64,000 nt of DNA. Source: CAZRZN01 sp964604565. Its GTDB lineage: Bacteria; Pseudomonadota; Alphaproteobacteria; Rhodobacterales; Rhodobacteraceae. The DNA lies in the NCBI GenBank assembly GCA_964604565.1, contig CAZRZN010000002.1:4821-68820 (forward strand), given 5' to 3'. This document shows positions 27,737-37,949 of this stretch, piece by piece. Both the position numbers and the translations under genes were made by a program. The notes beneath the pieces were generated by a model. That model was not told where the DNA came from. It saw nothing but the letters and a program-made list of their open reading frames with translations, and did not search any database. How positions within the stretch are numbered: position 1 is the stretch's first letter; each line of letters starts with the position of its first letter.

Positions 27737-28330
27737 ATGCGTGTTCTTCTGATGGCCGGATGTCTTGCCCTTCCGGGGACCCTTGCCCTGGCGCAGGCCT
27801 GCCCGGTCGCCAGCGATCTGGAAAAGGGAATTCGGTTTACCGTCGACGGCACCGACACGGAGGTTTATCGCCGCGTCGGGCCGGACATGATCGAGGCGAT
27901 ATACAGTGCGGCGGATGACTACCAGTCGCGCAGCATGCTGGCGCAGGGGGTCTACCTCGTGGAACTGGTGGATCTGGTGGAGGGCGCGCCCGATCTGTCC
28001 ACCCGCACCACCTATGCCTTTGCACAACGTGCAGAGGAATTGATGATGCCGGAGGCTGGACGCAGCGTGACATATGACCTCGTCGTGAACAGCGATGGTG
28101 ACTTGAACCAGGAGCGGCAGAGCTATTCCTTTGACCAACCAGCCAAGATCAACTTTGGCGCCTGTGAATATGAGATGATCCAGATCGAAATCCGTTACGA
28201 CCCGGATGAGGCAGAGACGGTTGATCTTCTTTATTATCTGCCTGAACTGGGCTTTTCCTACTATGCTGGCAGCGATTACCTCGAAGGATCCGACCGCTAC
28301 ATCTATTCCAACATCGAGGTTGTGGAGTGA
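27737..28330 (+). CDS. Exported protein of unknown function in the urease cluster
   Basis: A 197-residue protein with signal peptide (MRVLLMAGCLALPGTLALAQ) and no recognised domain. The mature part is acidic and aromatic, with beta-type stretches (ITFGACEYEMIQIEIRYDP-like) and a C-terminal region rich in Tyr, Asp and Glu. The ATG at 27737 follows AAGGAG. Its stop overlaps the ureE GTG start as GTGA, so it is tightly coupled to ureE. A link to nickel or urease is inferred from position only. Confidence 0.6.
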   Translation: MRVLLMAGCLALPGTLALAQACPVASDLEKGIRFTVDGTDTEVYRRVGPDMIEAIYSAADDYQSRSMLAQGVYLVELVDLVEGAPDLSTRTTYAFAQRAEELMMPEAGRSVTYDLVVNSDGDLNQERQSYSFDQPAKINFGACEYEMIQIEIRYDPDEAETVDLLYYLPELGFSYYAGSDYLEGSDRYIYSNIEVVE

Positions 28331-28809
28331 GCGATCTTCCCGTTGCACAGATTCATGAACGGGCCGGTGTCTGGACCGACAATGTCGATGACCGCGTGAT
28401 TCTGGACTACGAATCGCGCTTTTTGCGGCGCAAGCGCCTGACGACGGAAAGCGGACGGAGTTTCGTTGTCGATCTGGAGCAGACAACCTCGCTTGATCAC
28501 GGCGATGCCTTGGTGCTTGGCGATGGGCAGAGAGTGCGGATCGAGGCAGCCGCCGAAGAGGTGCTGGAAATTCGCGGCGAGGACTTGCCGCGCCTGGCGT
28601 GGCACATCGGCAACCGGCATACGCCCTGCGAGATTGCCGGGGACCGGCTGCTGATCCTGCGCGATCCGGTGATCCGTCACATGCTTGAACATCTAGGGGC
28701 CGAGGTGACAGAGGCCATCCGGCCCTTCACTCCCGAAGGCGGGGCCTATGGACACGGCCGGACCCACAGTCACGAACACGGCCATACCGCGCACGATCAT
28801 GACCATTGA
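28327..28809 (+). CDS. ureE: Urease accessory protein UreE, nickel chaperone
   Basis: 160 residues beginning at GTG (28327), inside the stop codon of the exported-protein gene. It has the UreE N-terminal domain (LDYESRFLRRKRLTTESGR, VDLEQTTSLDHGDAL), the peptide-binding domain (LARWHIGNRHTPCEI-type segment with RLAWHIGNRHTPC) and a His-rich C-terminal tail (about 8 His in the last 20 residues) that binds nickel. Overlaps ureF by 11 bases. Confidence 0.94.
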   Translation: MSDLPVAQIHERAGVWTDNVDDRVILDYESRFLRRKRLTTESGRSFVVDLEQTTSLDHGDALVLGDGQRVRIEAAAEEVLEIRGEDLPRLAWHIGNRHTPCEIAGDRLLILRDPVIRHMLEHLGAEVTEAIRPFTPEGGAYGHGRTHSHEHGHTAHDHDH

Positions 28810-29440
28810 TCCCCGCCTGCTGACGCTGATGCAGTGGCTCTCACCGGCCTATCCGGTCGGGGCCTTTGCCTATTCGCATGGGCTGGAAACTGCGGTGCGG
28901 GAAGGTTGGGTTTGCGATGCCTCTACGCTGGAGGACTGGCTTGCGGATGTTCTGTCACAGGGGTCCGGTCGTGCGGATGCCCTGTGGATCTTCCTGGCCT
29001 GCCGCGGGGATCGGCCTGACGCCGAGCTGGACGCCTTGGCGCGCGCATGGCAACCATCCCGCGAGCGACTGCGCGAGGCGGAGCGGCAGGGCGCGGCGTT
29101 TACGCACGTGACGGCGGAGGTCTGGGAACTGGACCTGCCCGCGATGCTGCTGCCGGTGGCGCTGGGCGCCGCCGCCCGGCAGAACGGGATGAGGGCGCAG
29201 CCGGTGGCCGCACTGTATTTGCAGGCTTTCGCGGGCAACCTTGTATCCGCGGCACAGCGCTTGATGCCGCTGGGCCAGACAGCGGCACAAGCGGTCTTGG
29301 CGCGGCTCACGCCGCTATGCGCGGAGATTGCGGCCGAGGCAGAGACGCTCACCTTGGAGGACATGGCATCAAATGCCTTTAGGTCGGATGTGGCGGCAAT
29401 GAAACACGAGACAATGGAACCGAGGCTTTTCCAGTCATGA
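28799..29440 (+). CDS. ureF: Urease accessory protein UreF
   Basis: 213 residues. [23 protein letters not shown] near the N terminus is the UreF hallmark, followed by [21 protein letters not shown]. It acts as a GTPase-regulating partner of UreG. The ATG (28799-28801) is favoured because the homologous sequence begins at MTIDPRLL; the frame is open for 17 more codons into ureE. Overlaps ureG by ATGA. Confidence 0.95.
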   Translation: MTIDPRLLTLMQWLSPAYPVGAFAYSHGLETAVREGWVCDASTLEDWLADVLSQGSGRADALWIFLACRGDRPDAELDALARAWQPSRERLREAERQGAAFTHVTAEVWELDLPAMLLPVALGAAARQNGMRAQPVAALYLQAFAGNLVSAAQRLMPLGQTAAQAVLARLTPLCAEIAAEAETLTLEDMASNAFRSDVAAMKHETMEPRLFQS

Positions 29441-30048
29441 CAACAATGAACGGCCCTCTGCGTATCGGTATCGGTGGCCCCGTCGGTGCCGGCAAGACCA
29501 CCCTGACCGCACGGCTTGCCGAGCGGCTGAAGAATGATTTCTCGATCGGGGTTATTACGAACGATATCTACACGCAGGAGGACGCGGAGGCTTTGATGCG
29601 TCTTCAGATCCTGCCCTCGGACCGGGTCATCGGTGTCGAAACTGGCGGCTGCCCCCATACGGCCATCCGGGAGGACGCGTCGATCAACCTTGCCGCCGTC
29701 GCAGAGATGCGAATGCGGCATCCGGAGGTCGAAGTGGTGCTGATCGAGTCCGGCGGCGACAATCTCTCGGCCACCTTCAGCCCGGAACTGGCGGATCTGA
29801 CCGTCTACGTCATTGACGTGGCCGCGGGTGAAGAGATCCCACGCAAGGGTGGACCGGCGATAACGCGATCTGATCTTCTGGTGATCAACAAGACCGATCT
29901 TGCGCCCTATGTTGGCGCCTCGCTCGAGGTGATGGAACGGGACGCGACGCGGGTGCGGGCCGGGCGGCCCTTCGTCTTTTCCGCGCTCAAGAACGATGAG
30001 GGTGTAGATCTCATCCTGTCCAAGATTAAGGAGATCGCTGGCCTGTAG
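29437..30048 (+). CDS. ureG: Urease accessory GTPase UreG
   Basis: 203 residues, the family length, with the P-loop [38 protein letters not shown] (the Cys-Pro-His nickel site), [20 protein letters not shown] and [11 protein letters not shown]. Couples GTP hydrolysis to nickel insertion. Last gene of the cluster. Confidence 0.98.
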   Translation: MTTMNGPLRIGIGGPVGAGKTTLTARLAERLKNDFSIGVITNDIYTQEDAEALMRLQILPSDRVIGVETGGCPHTAIREDASINLAAVAEMRMRHPEVEVVLIESGGDNLSATFSPELADLTVYVIDVAAGEEIPRKGGPAITRSDLLVINKTDLAPYVGASLEVMERDATRVRAGRPFVFSALKNDEGVDLILSKIKEIAGL

Positions 30049-30641
30049 CGGCGTCAGTGCCTCCGAAGGGGTCTGCTGCGGATTTGTTGTGAGCTTTGCG
30101 TTCGCGGACTGCCGAATATCCGGTGACACCTCGTCGACGGTGGTCAATCAGGGTTTCGACGGGGTGCTTGGGAAAACGGCCATTTGGGTCAGAGGTCGAC
30201 GTTGTGGGCGACGTGCAACTTTTGGGCGATTTCGGCGATCAGAAAGCCGCCCAGTCGGTAAAGCGGTAAGTTGCTGGCTTGGTGTTCCCGGGGGTGGGCA
30301 TTGTCGGCTTGGCGGGTGTGGGTTGGTTGTGCTTTGTCATGTCATGTCTCCTGCTATGCCATTGAAGATGAGGCATATTGGATGATCGAGACAGTCATGT
30401 TTCCCCTACCCGGCTGCCGGAAGGGTCTGTTGAACGCACATGCCGGATACGTCGTGGTGGTCTGATCAATGGCCGCCCAGAAAGGTGGCCTATCCAGTGC
30501 CCGCCGATGCGTTTCAGGAAGAGCCGTCAGGGATAGCACGCCCAGCCTAAGTTCTGCGGCAGGTCTGGTATGTCGAAGCCGGGCAAACTGCTCGTCATCG
30601 ATCCTTGGGGACACGGGCAATCTGATCCGGGAGAAGGGGAA
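30049..30641. other. Gene-free region downstream of ureG
   Basis: About 590 bases between ureG and the cspA terminator. No gene, tRNA or strong repeat was seen; several small open frames lack ribosome sites. Confidence 0.4.
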
Positions 30642-30660
30642 GCCGGCGCGGATCGCCGGC
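30642..30660 (-). terminator. Hairpin terminator downstream of cspA
   Basis: GCCGGCG (30642-30648), loop CGGAT, CGCCGGC (30654-30660), a perfect seven-base-pair stem. On the minus strand it is followed by a short pyrimidine run (TTCCCCTTC), so termination is likely but the T-tract is weak. Confidence 0.5.
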
Positions 30661-30672
30661 CTCCAAAAGCGT

Positions 30673-30879
30673 TCAGGCGAGTTCGATATCGCTGGCGCTC
30701 TCGCGGCCGTCACGGCCGGTGCGCAATTCAAAGGTCACCTTTTGGTTGTCCTGCAGGCCTGTGAGGCCGGAGCGCTCAACCGCCGAAATATGGACAAAGA
30801 TGTCCTTGCCGCCGCCGTCAGGCGCGATAAAGCCGTAGCCTTTTGTAGTGTTGAACCATTTCACGGTGCCAGTCGCCAT
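30673..30879 (-). CDS. Cold-shock protein
   Basis: A 68-residue CspA-family protein, [20 protein letters not shown] at the N terminus with RNP1 (KGYGFI) and RNP2 (DIFVHI). It binds single-stranded RNA or DNA and acts as an RNA chaperone. AGGAGA lies seven to eight bases upstream of the ATG. A hairpin follows the stop. Confidence 0.95.
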   Translation of the reverse strand: MATGTVKWFNTTKGYGFIAPDGGGKDIFVHISAVERSGLTGLQDNQKVTFELRTGRDGRESASDIELA

Positions 30880-31358
30880 CGTGATGTCTCCTGTAGATAT
30901 GCCGCACGCGGAACTGCTGCGGCCCGGCAATGTCAGAGCAGTATCGGTAGCGCTGTAGCCGGAAAGGGAGACAGGTAGGCGATAGTGGTAACGTAGCGGG
31001 TCTTAAAATGGCAGGTTTGCCGAGTCGGTGCAATAGAATCCAAACTGTCCGGATCACTGTGAATTGACCATCTGCGGTTTGCTGCCAGACGTGGTTTTGA
31101 CCTTGGCGACATGCCGGCCTGTTCCCCGCTCCGGGGCATTGATCGCCGTTCATGCCTTGCGGCCGTCGAACTTGTGCCGCGTCATTGAAATGCCCGCGAG
31201 GCACCGCGCCTTGCAGGTGAAGACATGCCAGAAGACCGGTGATCGGCGAGGGAGCCCATGCGGACTATTGCTGAGGGCCTGGCCCGGGAAAGCATGCCGC
31301 GGTGTGCCGGGTGCCATCATTCCGCCTTCGGTCCGGATGCGCTAGACGGCCAGGTGGT
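30880..31358. other. Gene-free region upstream of cspA
   Basis: 479 bases holding the cspA promoter and any long cold-shock 5' leader on the minus strand. No other gene is evident. Confidence 0.4.
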
Positions 31359-31766
31359 CTAGTAACAGGTGTAACTTTCGGTCCAAGTTCCCCAGTTATC
31401 CATCGTCATGCTGCGCTGGATGAACCCGTAGGTGTTCGAGGACCCGCGGATGGAATAATATTGCGCCGCGCCCCGCCAAAAGAGACGGTCCGATGGTGGC
31501 CCGATGCTTTCAGCATAGTGATAGAAAATCCGGTTTTTTGTTCTTGCAACAAAGGCTTGTTCGCCCGGGGCGAGCGTCCACCAGCCGTTCGTGATCCATC
31601 TGCCGGACAGATCGACGTAGTGGATCGCCACCTGGATGTCCCGGTTGCATTTGTTGAGAAAATATACGTTGAAGAAATTGCCGTCCGAATACTGGCTCTG
31701 CGCGCGGCTTTCGCTTGGGCCCAAGGCCATGACGAGGACAAGAACCAACCAAAAAAGACGTTGCAT
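31359..31766 (-). CDS. Exported DUF1036-like protein
   Basis: A 135-residue protein with a signal peptide (MQRLFWLVLVLVMALGPSESRAQ) and a DUF1036-like domain: FNVYFLNKCNRDIQVAIHYV, SGRWITNGWWTLAPGEQAF. Function of the family is unknown. ATG at 31764-31766 follows GGGAG. The frame is open upstream for about 53 codons, but the signal peptide decides the start. Confidence 0.75.
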   Translation of the reverse strand: MQRLFWLVLVLVMALGPSESRAQSQYSDGNFFNVYFLNKCNRDIQVAIHYVDLSGRWITNGWWTLAPGEQAFVARTKNRIFYHYAESIGPPSDRLFWRGAAQYYSIRGSSNTYGFIQRSMTMDNWGTWTESYTCY

Positions 31767-32323
31767 GATGCACTCCCGAATTATGCGCTCGACATGTTGC
31801 GATCTCACGCCTCCGTGTCCGTCTCTGGGCAAGCTCAAGGCGCCAATGTGATGCTTCGTCGGGAAGACTGCGCTGGCATGTCTTTCATTTAGATTTCTTT
31901 TCTGTGGCGTTTTGGCGAAAACCACCGCTGAGGTTTGGTGGCATCCATGGTCGAGGCCCGCACTTGTGATGACCGCTGAGTTACTTGTTCCGTGATGGCT
32001 CCAAGTCAGATTTCCGTGGGGGATAACGCATGAGCGTTAAGGCTCCCTGAAAAGCTGCTCAAATTCCGTGACGGATCTCATGGTGGGCGATCATGTCTTC
32101 CAGCAAGTCTGGTCGGATGCGCGTCCTTGTTCCCGGAAGCATCAAACCGACTCTTCCCACACGCCGGGCACCGCATGCGCATCGCTTGTCGACATCAGGT
32201 TTGATTGGACCGCTCGACGGCAAATTCCGCCGCCGAGCATGCCGCAATCGGGTCACGAGTCTTTCTGAAGAGGCCGGATGCCGCGTATGGCATTTGGCGG
32301 GCAATAACACCCGCCGCCGTCTA
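31767..32323. other. Gene-free region between the DUF1036 gene and ettA
   Basis: 557 bases with only small structures: TAACGC-ATGA-GCGTTA (32024-32039) and GGCGGG/CCCGCC (32296-32315) just past the ettA stop. The second could be a weak ettA terminator, but lacks a T-tract. Confidence 0.4.
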
Positions 32324-33979
32324 TCAGCGCACGAATTTCTTGAACTTCACGCGCGTCGGCTCTACCGCGTCCGGGCCAAGGCGGCGTTTCTTGTCCTCTT
32401 CGTAATCTTCGAAGTTGCCTTCGAACCATTCGACATGCGCCTCGCCCTCAAAGGCAAGGATATGTGTGCAGATCCGGTCGAGAAAGAACCGATCGTGCGA
32501 AATTACCACGGCGCATCCAGCGAAATCGACCAATGCATCCTCGAGCGCGCGCAGCGTTTCGACGTCCAGATCGTTGGTCGGTTCGTCCAGCAGGATGACG
32601 TTGCCGCCCTCTTTCAGAAGGCGGGCCATGTGCACGCGGTTGCGTTCCCCGCCGGACAGCAGGCCGACCTTCTTCTGCTGGTCGCCCCCCTTGAAGTTGA
32701 AGGCCGAGCAATAGGCGCGGCTGTTCATCTCCGCATCGCCCAGCTTGATCAGTTCGGCGCCTCCGGTGATCGCCTCCCAGACCGAGTCGTCCGGGGCCAG
32801 ATCGTCGCGCGACTGATCAACATAGGCCAGCTTGACCGTGTCTCCGTATTCTATCGAGCCGCTGTCGGGCTGTTCGTTGTCTGTCAACATCTTGAAAAGT
32901 GTCGATTTGCCCGCGCCGTTGGGACCGATCACGCCGACAATGCCGCCGGGCGGCAGGGAAAAGCTGAGATCCTCGATCAACAGCTTGTCACCCATGGCCT
33001 TGGTCAGGTGGTCGACCTCGACCACCTTGGCGCCAAGGCGGGGACCGTTGGGAATGATGATCTGAGCGCGTGCCATCTTTTCGCGTTCGGACTGGTTGGC
33101 CAGTTCGTTGTATGACTGGATGCGGGCCTTGGATTTGGCCTGCCGCGCCTTGGCGCCCTGCCGCATCCAATCAAGCTCGCGTTCCAGCGTCTTTTGTTTT
33201 GCCTTGTCTTCACGGGCCTCTTGCGACAGGCGCTTGGCTTTTTGTTCCAGCCATGCCGAATAATTGCCCTCGTAGGGGATGCCTCGGCCACGGTCGAGTT
33301 CGAGAATCCAGCTGGTGATGTCGTCAAGGAAATACCGGTCGTGAGTCACGACAAGGATCGTGCCCTTGTAGGCGATCAGGTGGTTTTGCAGCCAAGCGAT
33401 CGTTTCGGCGTCGAGATGGTTCGTCGGTTCGTCGAGCAAAAGCATTTCGGGCGCTTCAAGCAGCAGTTTGCACAGTGCCACGCGGCGGCGTTCCCCACCC
33501 GACAGCGTTGTGACATCGGCATCATCGGCCGGGCAACGCAGCGCCTCCATCGCGACGTCGATCTGAGAATCCAGATCCCAAAGGTCCTGCGAGTCGATCT
33601 CATCCTGAAGCTGCGCCATCTCGTCGGCGGTTTCATCCGAGTAGTTCATTGCAAGTTCGTTGAACCGATCAAGTTTGGCCTGCTTGCCGGCAACGCCCAG
33701 CATGACGTTTTCGCGCACGGTCAGGTCTTCGTCGAGGTGCGGTTCCTGCGGCAGATACCCCACACGTGCGCCCTCTGCCGCCCAGGCCTCGCCCGAGAAG
33801 TCCTTGTCGAGACCGGCCATGATCCGCAGGAGCGTCGACTTACCCGCGCCATTGACGCCGACAACACCGATCTTGACCCCGGGCAGAAAATTCAAGCGAA
33901 TGTTTTCAAAGCACTTCTTGCCGCCCGGATAGGTTTTAGAGACGCCATCCATGTGGTAGACATATTGATACGAGGCCAT
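32324..33979 (-). CDS. ettA: Energy-dependent translational throttle protein EttA
   Basis: A 551-residue ABC-F ATPase acting on the ribosome. Two ABC domains: Walker A GVNGAGKST and GPNGAGKST, signatures LSGGERRRVALC and LSGGERNRVHMARL, Walker B MLLLDEPTNHLDAE and VILLDEPTNDLDVE, with the linker (ELDWMRQGAKARQAKSKARI) typical of EttA. The ATG at 33977-33979 is preferred over one five codons upstream because of AGGAG spacing. Confidence 0.96.
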   Translation of the reverse strand: MASYQYVYHMDGVSKTYPGGKKCFENIRLNFLPGVKIGVVGVNGAGKSTLLRIMAGLDKDFSGEAWAAEGARVGYLPQEPHLDEDLTVRENVMLGVAGKQAKLDRFNELAMNYSDETADEMAQLQDEIDSQDLWDLDSQIDVAMEALRCPADDADVTTLSGGERRRVALCKLLLEAPEMLLLDEPTNHLDAETIAWLQNHLIAYKGTILVVTHDRYFLDDITSWILELDRGRGIPYEGNYSAWLEQKAKRLSQEAREDKAKQKTLERELDWMRQGAKARQAKSKARIQSYNELANQSEREKMARAQIIIPNGPRLGAKVVEVDHLTKAMGDKLLIEDLSFSLPPGGIVGVIGPNGAGKSTLFKMLTDNEQPDSGSIEYGDTVKLAYVDQSRDDLAPDDSVWEAITGGAELIKLGDAEMNSRAYCSAFNFKGGDQQKKVGLLSGGERNRVHMARLLKEGGNVILLDEPTNDLDVETLRALEDALVDFAGCAVVISHDRFFLDRICTHILAFEGEAHVEWFEGNFEDYEEDKKRRLGPDAVEPTRVKFKKFVR

Positions 33980-34326
33980 GATCCGCTCCTGCATGCTGCG
34001 CGCTTTGGCACCCGACTAGCGCGTTGCGCGTCAGCGTGCAATCAGAGCCTGCCACCCGCTCAGGTCGGACCCGCCGCGCTGACATGACGGGGATTGTATC
34101 GATGCCGTATGAGGCTCGGGATCAGAGGCCGCTGGTTCTGGGTGGCAGGATCTATGTTCCGATGACGTGATTTCGTTTGGTGGATGTCGTTTAACCGAAA
34201 GTGTAGTGGATGCAGTAACATGTGCCTGTCGGCTTGTGACCGTCGCCGCGCAAGACCGACCGCTGTTCTTGCCTTGGGGTGCTGGACGCCCTAAGCCGAT
34301 CATTGATGACCAAGGACTTGACACAC
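33980..34326. other. Divergent promoter region of ettA and nadD
   Basis: 347 bases between divergently oriented ettA and nadD, so it should hold both promoters. Nothing else was seen. Confidence 0.4.
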
Positions 34327-34998
34327 ATGGGAAAAAACGTGCCTCAGAGCGGCGATCAGGATGTTCCGCAGAGCGCCGGCGGGGTCGGCCCGGATCGGAC
34401 ACTGGCGGGCCGCGCCTTGCGCCCCGGGCAGCGCATCGGGCTGTTGGGCGGCTCTTTCGATCCGCCGCATTCCGGACATCTGCATCTGTCTCGCGAAGCG
34501 CTGAAGCGTTTCTGCCTCGATGAGGTGGTCTGGCTGGTTAGTCCGGGGAACCCTCTGAAAGCTGACGCGCCGGCGCCCTTGTCGGAGAGAATGGCGACCG
34601 CGCGCAGGTTGTTGGATCATCCGCGCATCTCGGTCAGCGATTTCGAAGCAAGGTCGGACACGCGCTACACGGCGGAGACATTGGCAATCCTGCGGACGCG
34701 ATTTCCCGGCGTGCGCTTCGTATGGCTGATGGGCGCGGACAATCTGGCGCAGCTTCACCGCTGGGAAAACTGGCGGGACATCCTTGAGACAGTGCCTGTC
34801 GGGGTTCTGGCGCGACCCGGTCTGAGGATTGCGGCACGGAGTTCGCCTGCCGCGCGAATCTATCGTGGGGCCCGGCTGCCGTCCCATTCAGCCGGGGCCT
34901 TGGGGACAAAGCAGGCCCCTGCGTGGTGTTTCATCAACATCGCGATGACCGATGTGTCCTCGACCGCGATCCGGGCCGCGGGAAAATGGGTCCGATGA
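34327..34998 (+). CDS. nadD: Nicotinate-nucleotide adenylyltransferase
   Basis: A 223-residue NadD, which adenylates nicotinate mononucleotide in NAD synthesis. The nucleotidyltransferase motif [52 protein letters not shown] and the SSTAIR end are present. The first ~30 residues ([11 protein letters not shown]...) are a low-complexity extension, so the true start is uncertain between 34306 and 34327; AAGGA favours 34327. Confidence 0.92.
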   Translation: MGKNVPQSGDQDVPQSAGGVGPDRTLAGRALRPGQRIGLLGGSFDPPHSGHLHLSREALKRFCLDEVVWLVSPGNPLKADAPAPLSERMATARRLLDHPRISVSDFEARSDTRYTAETLAILRTRFPGVRFVWLMGADNLAQLHRWENWRDILETVPVGVLARPGLRIAARSSPAARIYRGARLPSHSAGALGTKQAPAWCFINIAMTDVSSTAIRAAGKWVR

Positions 34999-35067
34999 GC
35001 GAAAACGTTACCCGTTGAGGCGCAGTTGCCGGTTGCCCGCCGGGCTCAGATTCGCTTAGATCCCGCC

Positions 35068-36573
35068 ATGACTAAAGGCTTTTCCAGACGCGCATTCCTT
35101 CGTGGTGCAACAGGGTTTGCCCTGACCGCTGCGGCGCAGGGCGCGTATGCGGGCGCACCGGAGACGTCCCTACGTCCGGTCGCCCGTTCCGACGATTTTC
35201 GCAAGAGCATTCAGCCTCCTATCGAGGCGCTGATCGAAAGGGCCCGCCTCGACGGCGAAGTGAGTTGTTGCGTCGCGCGCGTGTCCAGCGGCGAAGTGCT
35301 GGAAAGCTTTGGTCAGGACGTCGACCTGCCCCCAGCCAGCGTCGCGAAAGCGGTTACCGCAGGATATGCGCTCGACACGCTGGGGCCCGGGCATCATTTC
35401 GTGACGCGGGTCGTCGCAACCGGTCCAGTGCGCGACGGGGTGCTGGATGGTGACCTTGTATTGGCTGGAGGGGGCGATCCAACCCTTGATACCGACTCCC
35501 TTGCAAATCTGGCGCGGGCGGTCAGTGCGGCCGGCGTCACCTCGATTACGGGGGACCTGAAGATCTGGGGAGGGGCGTTGCCCTCCCTCAAGGGAATAGA
35601 TCCCATCCAACCGGATCATGTGGGATACAACCCCTCCGTTTCGGGGCTGAATCTGAATTATAACCGCGTGCATTTCGAATGGCGGCGGGCCGGTGGGGAA
35701 TACACCGTGACCATGCAGGCACGTTCTGCCGCGCATCGTCCCGATGTCAGCATGGCGCGAATGGGCCTCGTTGACAGGTCCATGCCGGTCTACACTTACG
35801 AAGACCGGCTTGGTCGCGACAACTGGACGGTGGCGCGGGGCGCCTTGGGGGACGGCGGGGCCCGCTGGCTTCCCGTCCGCAAGCCCGAGATGTATGCCGG
35901 AGAAGTGTTCCAGACTCTCCTCCGGACGCATGGCATCACCACCAAGGCCCCGAAACTGGCCGAGGCGCGGCCCAAGGGTGTCGAGCTTGCAAAGCATGAA
36001 AGCGAGGCGCTCAGGATCATTTTGCGCGACATGTTGAAATGGTCCACGAACCTGACCGCCGAAGTGGTTGGCCTTGCGGCCTCGGTCGAACGCATCGGCG
36101 CGGTTCCGGTTTCTCTGGAGGCCTCCGCCGCGGAGATGAACGCATGGGCGCGGGAAAAGCTTGGCGTCGATGGACTGGCCCTTGTGGATCATTCGGGGCT
36201 GGGCGACAGGAGCCGCGTGAGTTCTGCCGAAATGATGGGATGCCTGCGCGCGCTGCGCCGGACCTTGGGAATCAAGCCCTTGCTCAATGTGCTTCCGGTT
36301 CGGGACGGGCGATATCAGGTGATAGAGGACCATCCGTTGAAGGTGCAGGCAAAAACCGGGACGCTGAATTTTGTAAGCGGCTTGGCAGGTTTTGTTGATC
36401 TTCCGGACGGGACAGAGTTGGTCTTCGCAATCTTCACGGCGGATCTTCCGCGTCGTGACGCGCTGACCAAAGCGCAAAGAGAGCGTCCGGAAGGCGGACG
36501 CAGCTGGAATACGCGCGCCAAGATCCTGCAACAGGCGCTTATCCAACGCTGGGGTGTGCTGTACACCGCCTGA
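35068..36573 (+). CDS. dacB: D-alanyl-D-alanine carboxypeptidase/endopeptidase (PBP4 type) with Tat-like signal
   Basis: A 501-residue peptidase S13 family protein that trims and cleaves peptidoglycan cross-bridges. Signal starts MTKGFSRRAFLRGATGFALTA, a twin-arginine type. Active-site motifs: SVAK (near residue 85-90, PPASVAKAVTAGYAL), STN (KWSTNLTAE), KTG (QAKTGTLNF). The ATG at 35068 is set by the signal peptide. Neighbouring wall enzymes (L,D-transpeptidase) fit an envelope setting. Confidence 0.9.
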   Translation: MTKGFSRRAFLRGATGFALTAAAQGAYAGAPETSLRPVARSDDFRKSIQPPIEALIERARLDGEVSCCVARVSSGEVLESFGQDVDLPPASVAKAVTAGYALDTLGPGHHFVTRVVATGPVRDGVLDGDLVLAGGGDPTLDTDSLANLARAVSAAGVTSITGDLKIWGGALPSLKGIDPIQPDHVGYNPSVSGLNLNYNRVHFEWRRAGGEYTVTMQARSAAHRPDVSMARMGLVDRSMPVYTYEDRLGRDNWTVARGALGDGGARWLPVRKPEMYAGEVFQTLLRTHGITTKAPKLAEARPKGVELAKHESEALRIILRDMLKWSTNLTAEVVGLAASVERIGAVPVSLEASAAEMNAWAREKLGVDGLALVDHSGLGDRSRVSSAEMMGCLRALRRTLGIKPLLNVLPVRDGRYQVIEDHPLKVQAKTGTLNFVSGLAGFVDLPDGTELVFAIFTADLPRRDALTKAQRERPEGGRSWNTRAKILQQALIQRWGVLYTA

Positions 36574-36768
36574 ATCCCGGCCTGTTGCTCGGTGAACGGA
36601 CTGCGAATTGGCCCTGTCACGAAAATTGTCAGCCACCCGGTGGCAGGGACATCAGCCGTGTAGAGACTGCCCGCTGGTCGGTGCCAAAGGGGCATTGCGT
36701 CTTGGGTGTGTTGCCGGACCTATGACGGATCCCGGCGCTCCGCATCCCGGGGACGCGGCAAACGAAAG

Positions 36769-36787
36769 CCCGGGACATTGTCCCGGG
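36769..36787 (-). terminator. Terminator of the L,D-transpeptidase gene
   Basis: Perfect eight-base-pair hairpin CCCGGGAC-ATT-GTCCCGGG. On the minus strand it is followed by CTTTCGTTTG, a weak T-rich tail, 28 bases past the stop of the transpeptidase gene. Confidence 0.65.
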
Positions 36788-36814
36788 CGGAGTCGATTGA
36801 TTGGTCAGGAACGG

Positions 36815-37243
36815 TCAGTTGTCGATGACCACTTTCATGTTCGCCTTGCCCACTTGCTGCGTGAGGTCGAACAGCACCGCAGCGTGTTCCGGGTGCAAAC
36901 GCACGCACCCGGCAGAAGCGGGACGGCCCAGTCGGCTGATCTGATCGGTGCCGTGGATTGCGTAATCGCCGTTGAAAAAGATCGAATAGGGCATCGGTGC
37001 ATTGTTGTAGATGCTGGACCGATGATACTTTGACAGCCAATAGGCGTTCCATTGACCGCGAGGGGTGGATTTGCCCGCACGAGCCGTAGAGACGGGCCAG
37101 CGATACGCGACTTTGCCGTTGTAAATGACGGTCATGGTCTGTGTCGAAACGTCGACCTTGGCCACAAGGGGCGCGGCCATTGTCATCATGGGCGCAAAGG
37201 CCAGCGTCGCCGCGCAAAGCGCAGCCGCAAAAAATCGATTCAT
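36815..37243 (-). CDS. L,D-transpeptidase (YkuD family), exported
   Basis: A 142-residue minimal YkuD domain with a signal peptide (MNRFFAAALCAATLAFAPMMTMAA). The catalytic motif SAGCVRLH is preceded by IHGTDQISRLGRPA. It forms 3-3 peptidoglycan cross-links or attaches proteins to the wall. Single gene with its own terminator. Confidence 0.9.
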   Translation of the reverse strand: MNRFFAAALCAATLAFAPMMTMAAPLVAKVDVSTQTMTVIYNGKVAYRWPVSTARAGKSTPRGQWNAYWLSKYHRSSIYNNAPMPYSIFFNGDYAIHGTDQISRLGRPASAGCVRLHPEHAAVLFDLTQQVGKANMKVVIDN

Positions 37244-37425
37244 ATGTCCCTCCAGGTAAAAAGCTTGGCAGCTTCGGCGGATAAATGCCTATGGAGAGAT
37301 TACTACGCGGTTACCTGCCGGTCAGTCGGGGATTCCTGACTCCACCGGATTTTCATAGAATCCAACATCGGAGATGTGGGGTTTTTGCAACGTCTTGCGC
37401 TACGCTTGCTCGATTTGCGGCCGGA

Positions 37426-37848
37426 TCACGCGCGAAGATGTCGTGCGCGGGCGCCGCGTTCGATCGCCGCGGCATGCAGGCGGTCGATGTTCAGCTCATA
37501 GCGAATCTCTTCGAGCAGGCGCAGTTCCGTTTCCTGCAACAGGCCGTCGGCGGCCGCGACGTCACAGGACAATGCGTAAGCTGTCTCGAACATCCGCTCT
37601 GGCAGGTTGTCGCGCAGCAGACCGAACAGTGCATCCAGCCCGTCCTCCTGTTCGAAAAGGTCGAAAACGAGGCTCGACATCGCGCGGACGCGATCGGTGT
37701 CATAGTCGGCAAAAATCGGCAGGTTGTTGACCGCCGAGTCGATCTTGACCAGTTCCGCGGTGCGGACGTTCTCATCAGAAGCGGACACGGCGATCATCAG
37801 CGCGACCAGACAGTCCTGCGGGCTGAGCGGATGGGAGTTTTGGGGCAT
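37426..37848 (-). CDS. TerB-family protein
   Basis: A 140-residue TerB-like (tellurite resistance) helical protein: CLVALMIAVSASDENVRTAEL with Asp/Glu repeat of the metal-binding site, and a second copy-like segment (VAAADGLLQETELRLLEEIRYEL). TerB proteins are cytoplasmic and often membrane-associated. There are no other ter genes nearby, so a tellurite role is not implied. Confidence 0.85.
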   Translation of the reverse strand: MPQNSHPLSPQDCLVALMIAVSASDENVRTAELVKIDSAVNNLPIFADYDTDRVRAMSSLVFDLFEQEDGLDALFGLLRDNLPERMFETAYALSCDVAAADGLLQETELRLLEEIRYELNIDRLHAAAIERGARARHLRA

Positions 37849-37949
37849 TCGGTGGCCTTTTGTGAGAGCGTCATGCAGCGCGCAATTTATTGACGCGGAC
37901 GCGGGGGGGCAATAGGAAGCGCGCTCAGCATATCATCAGGAGCACAACA

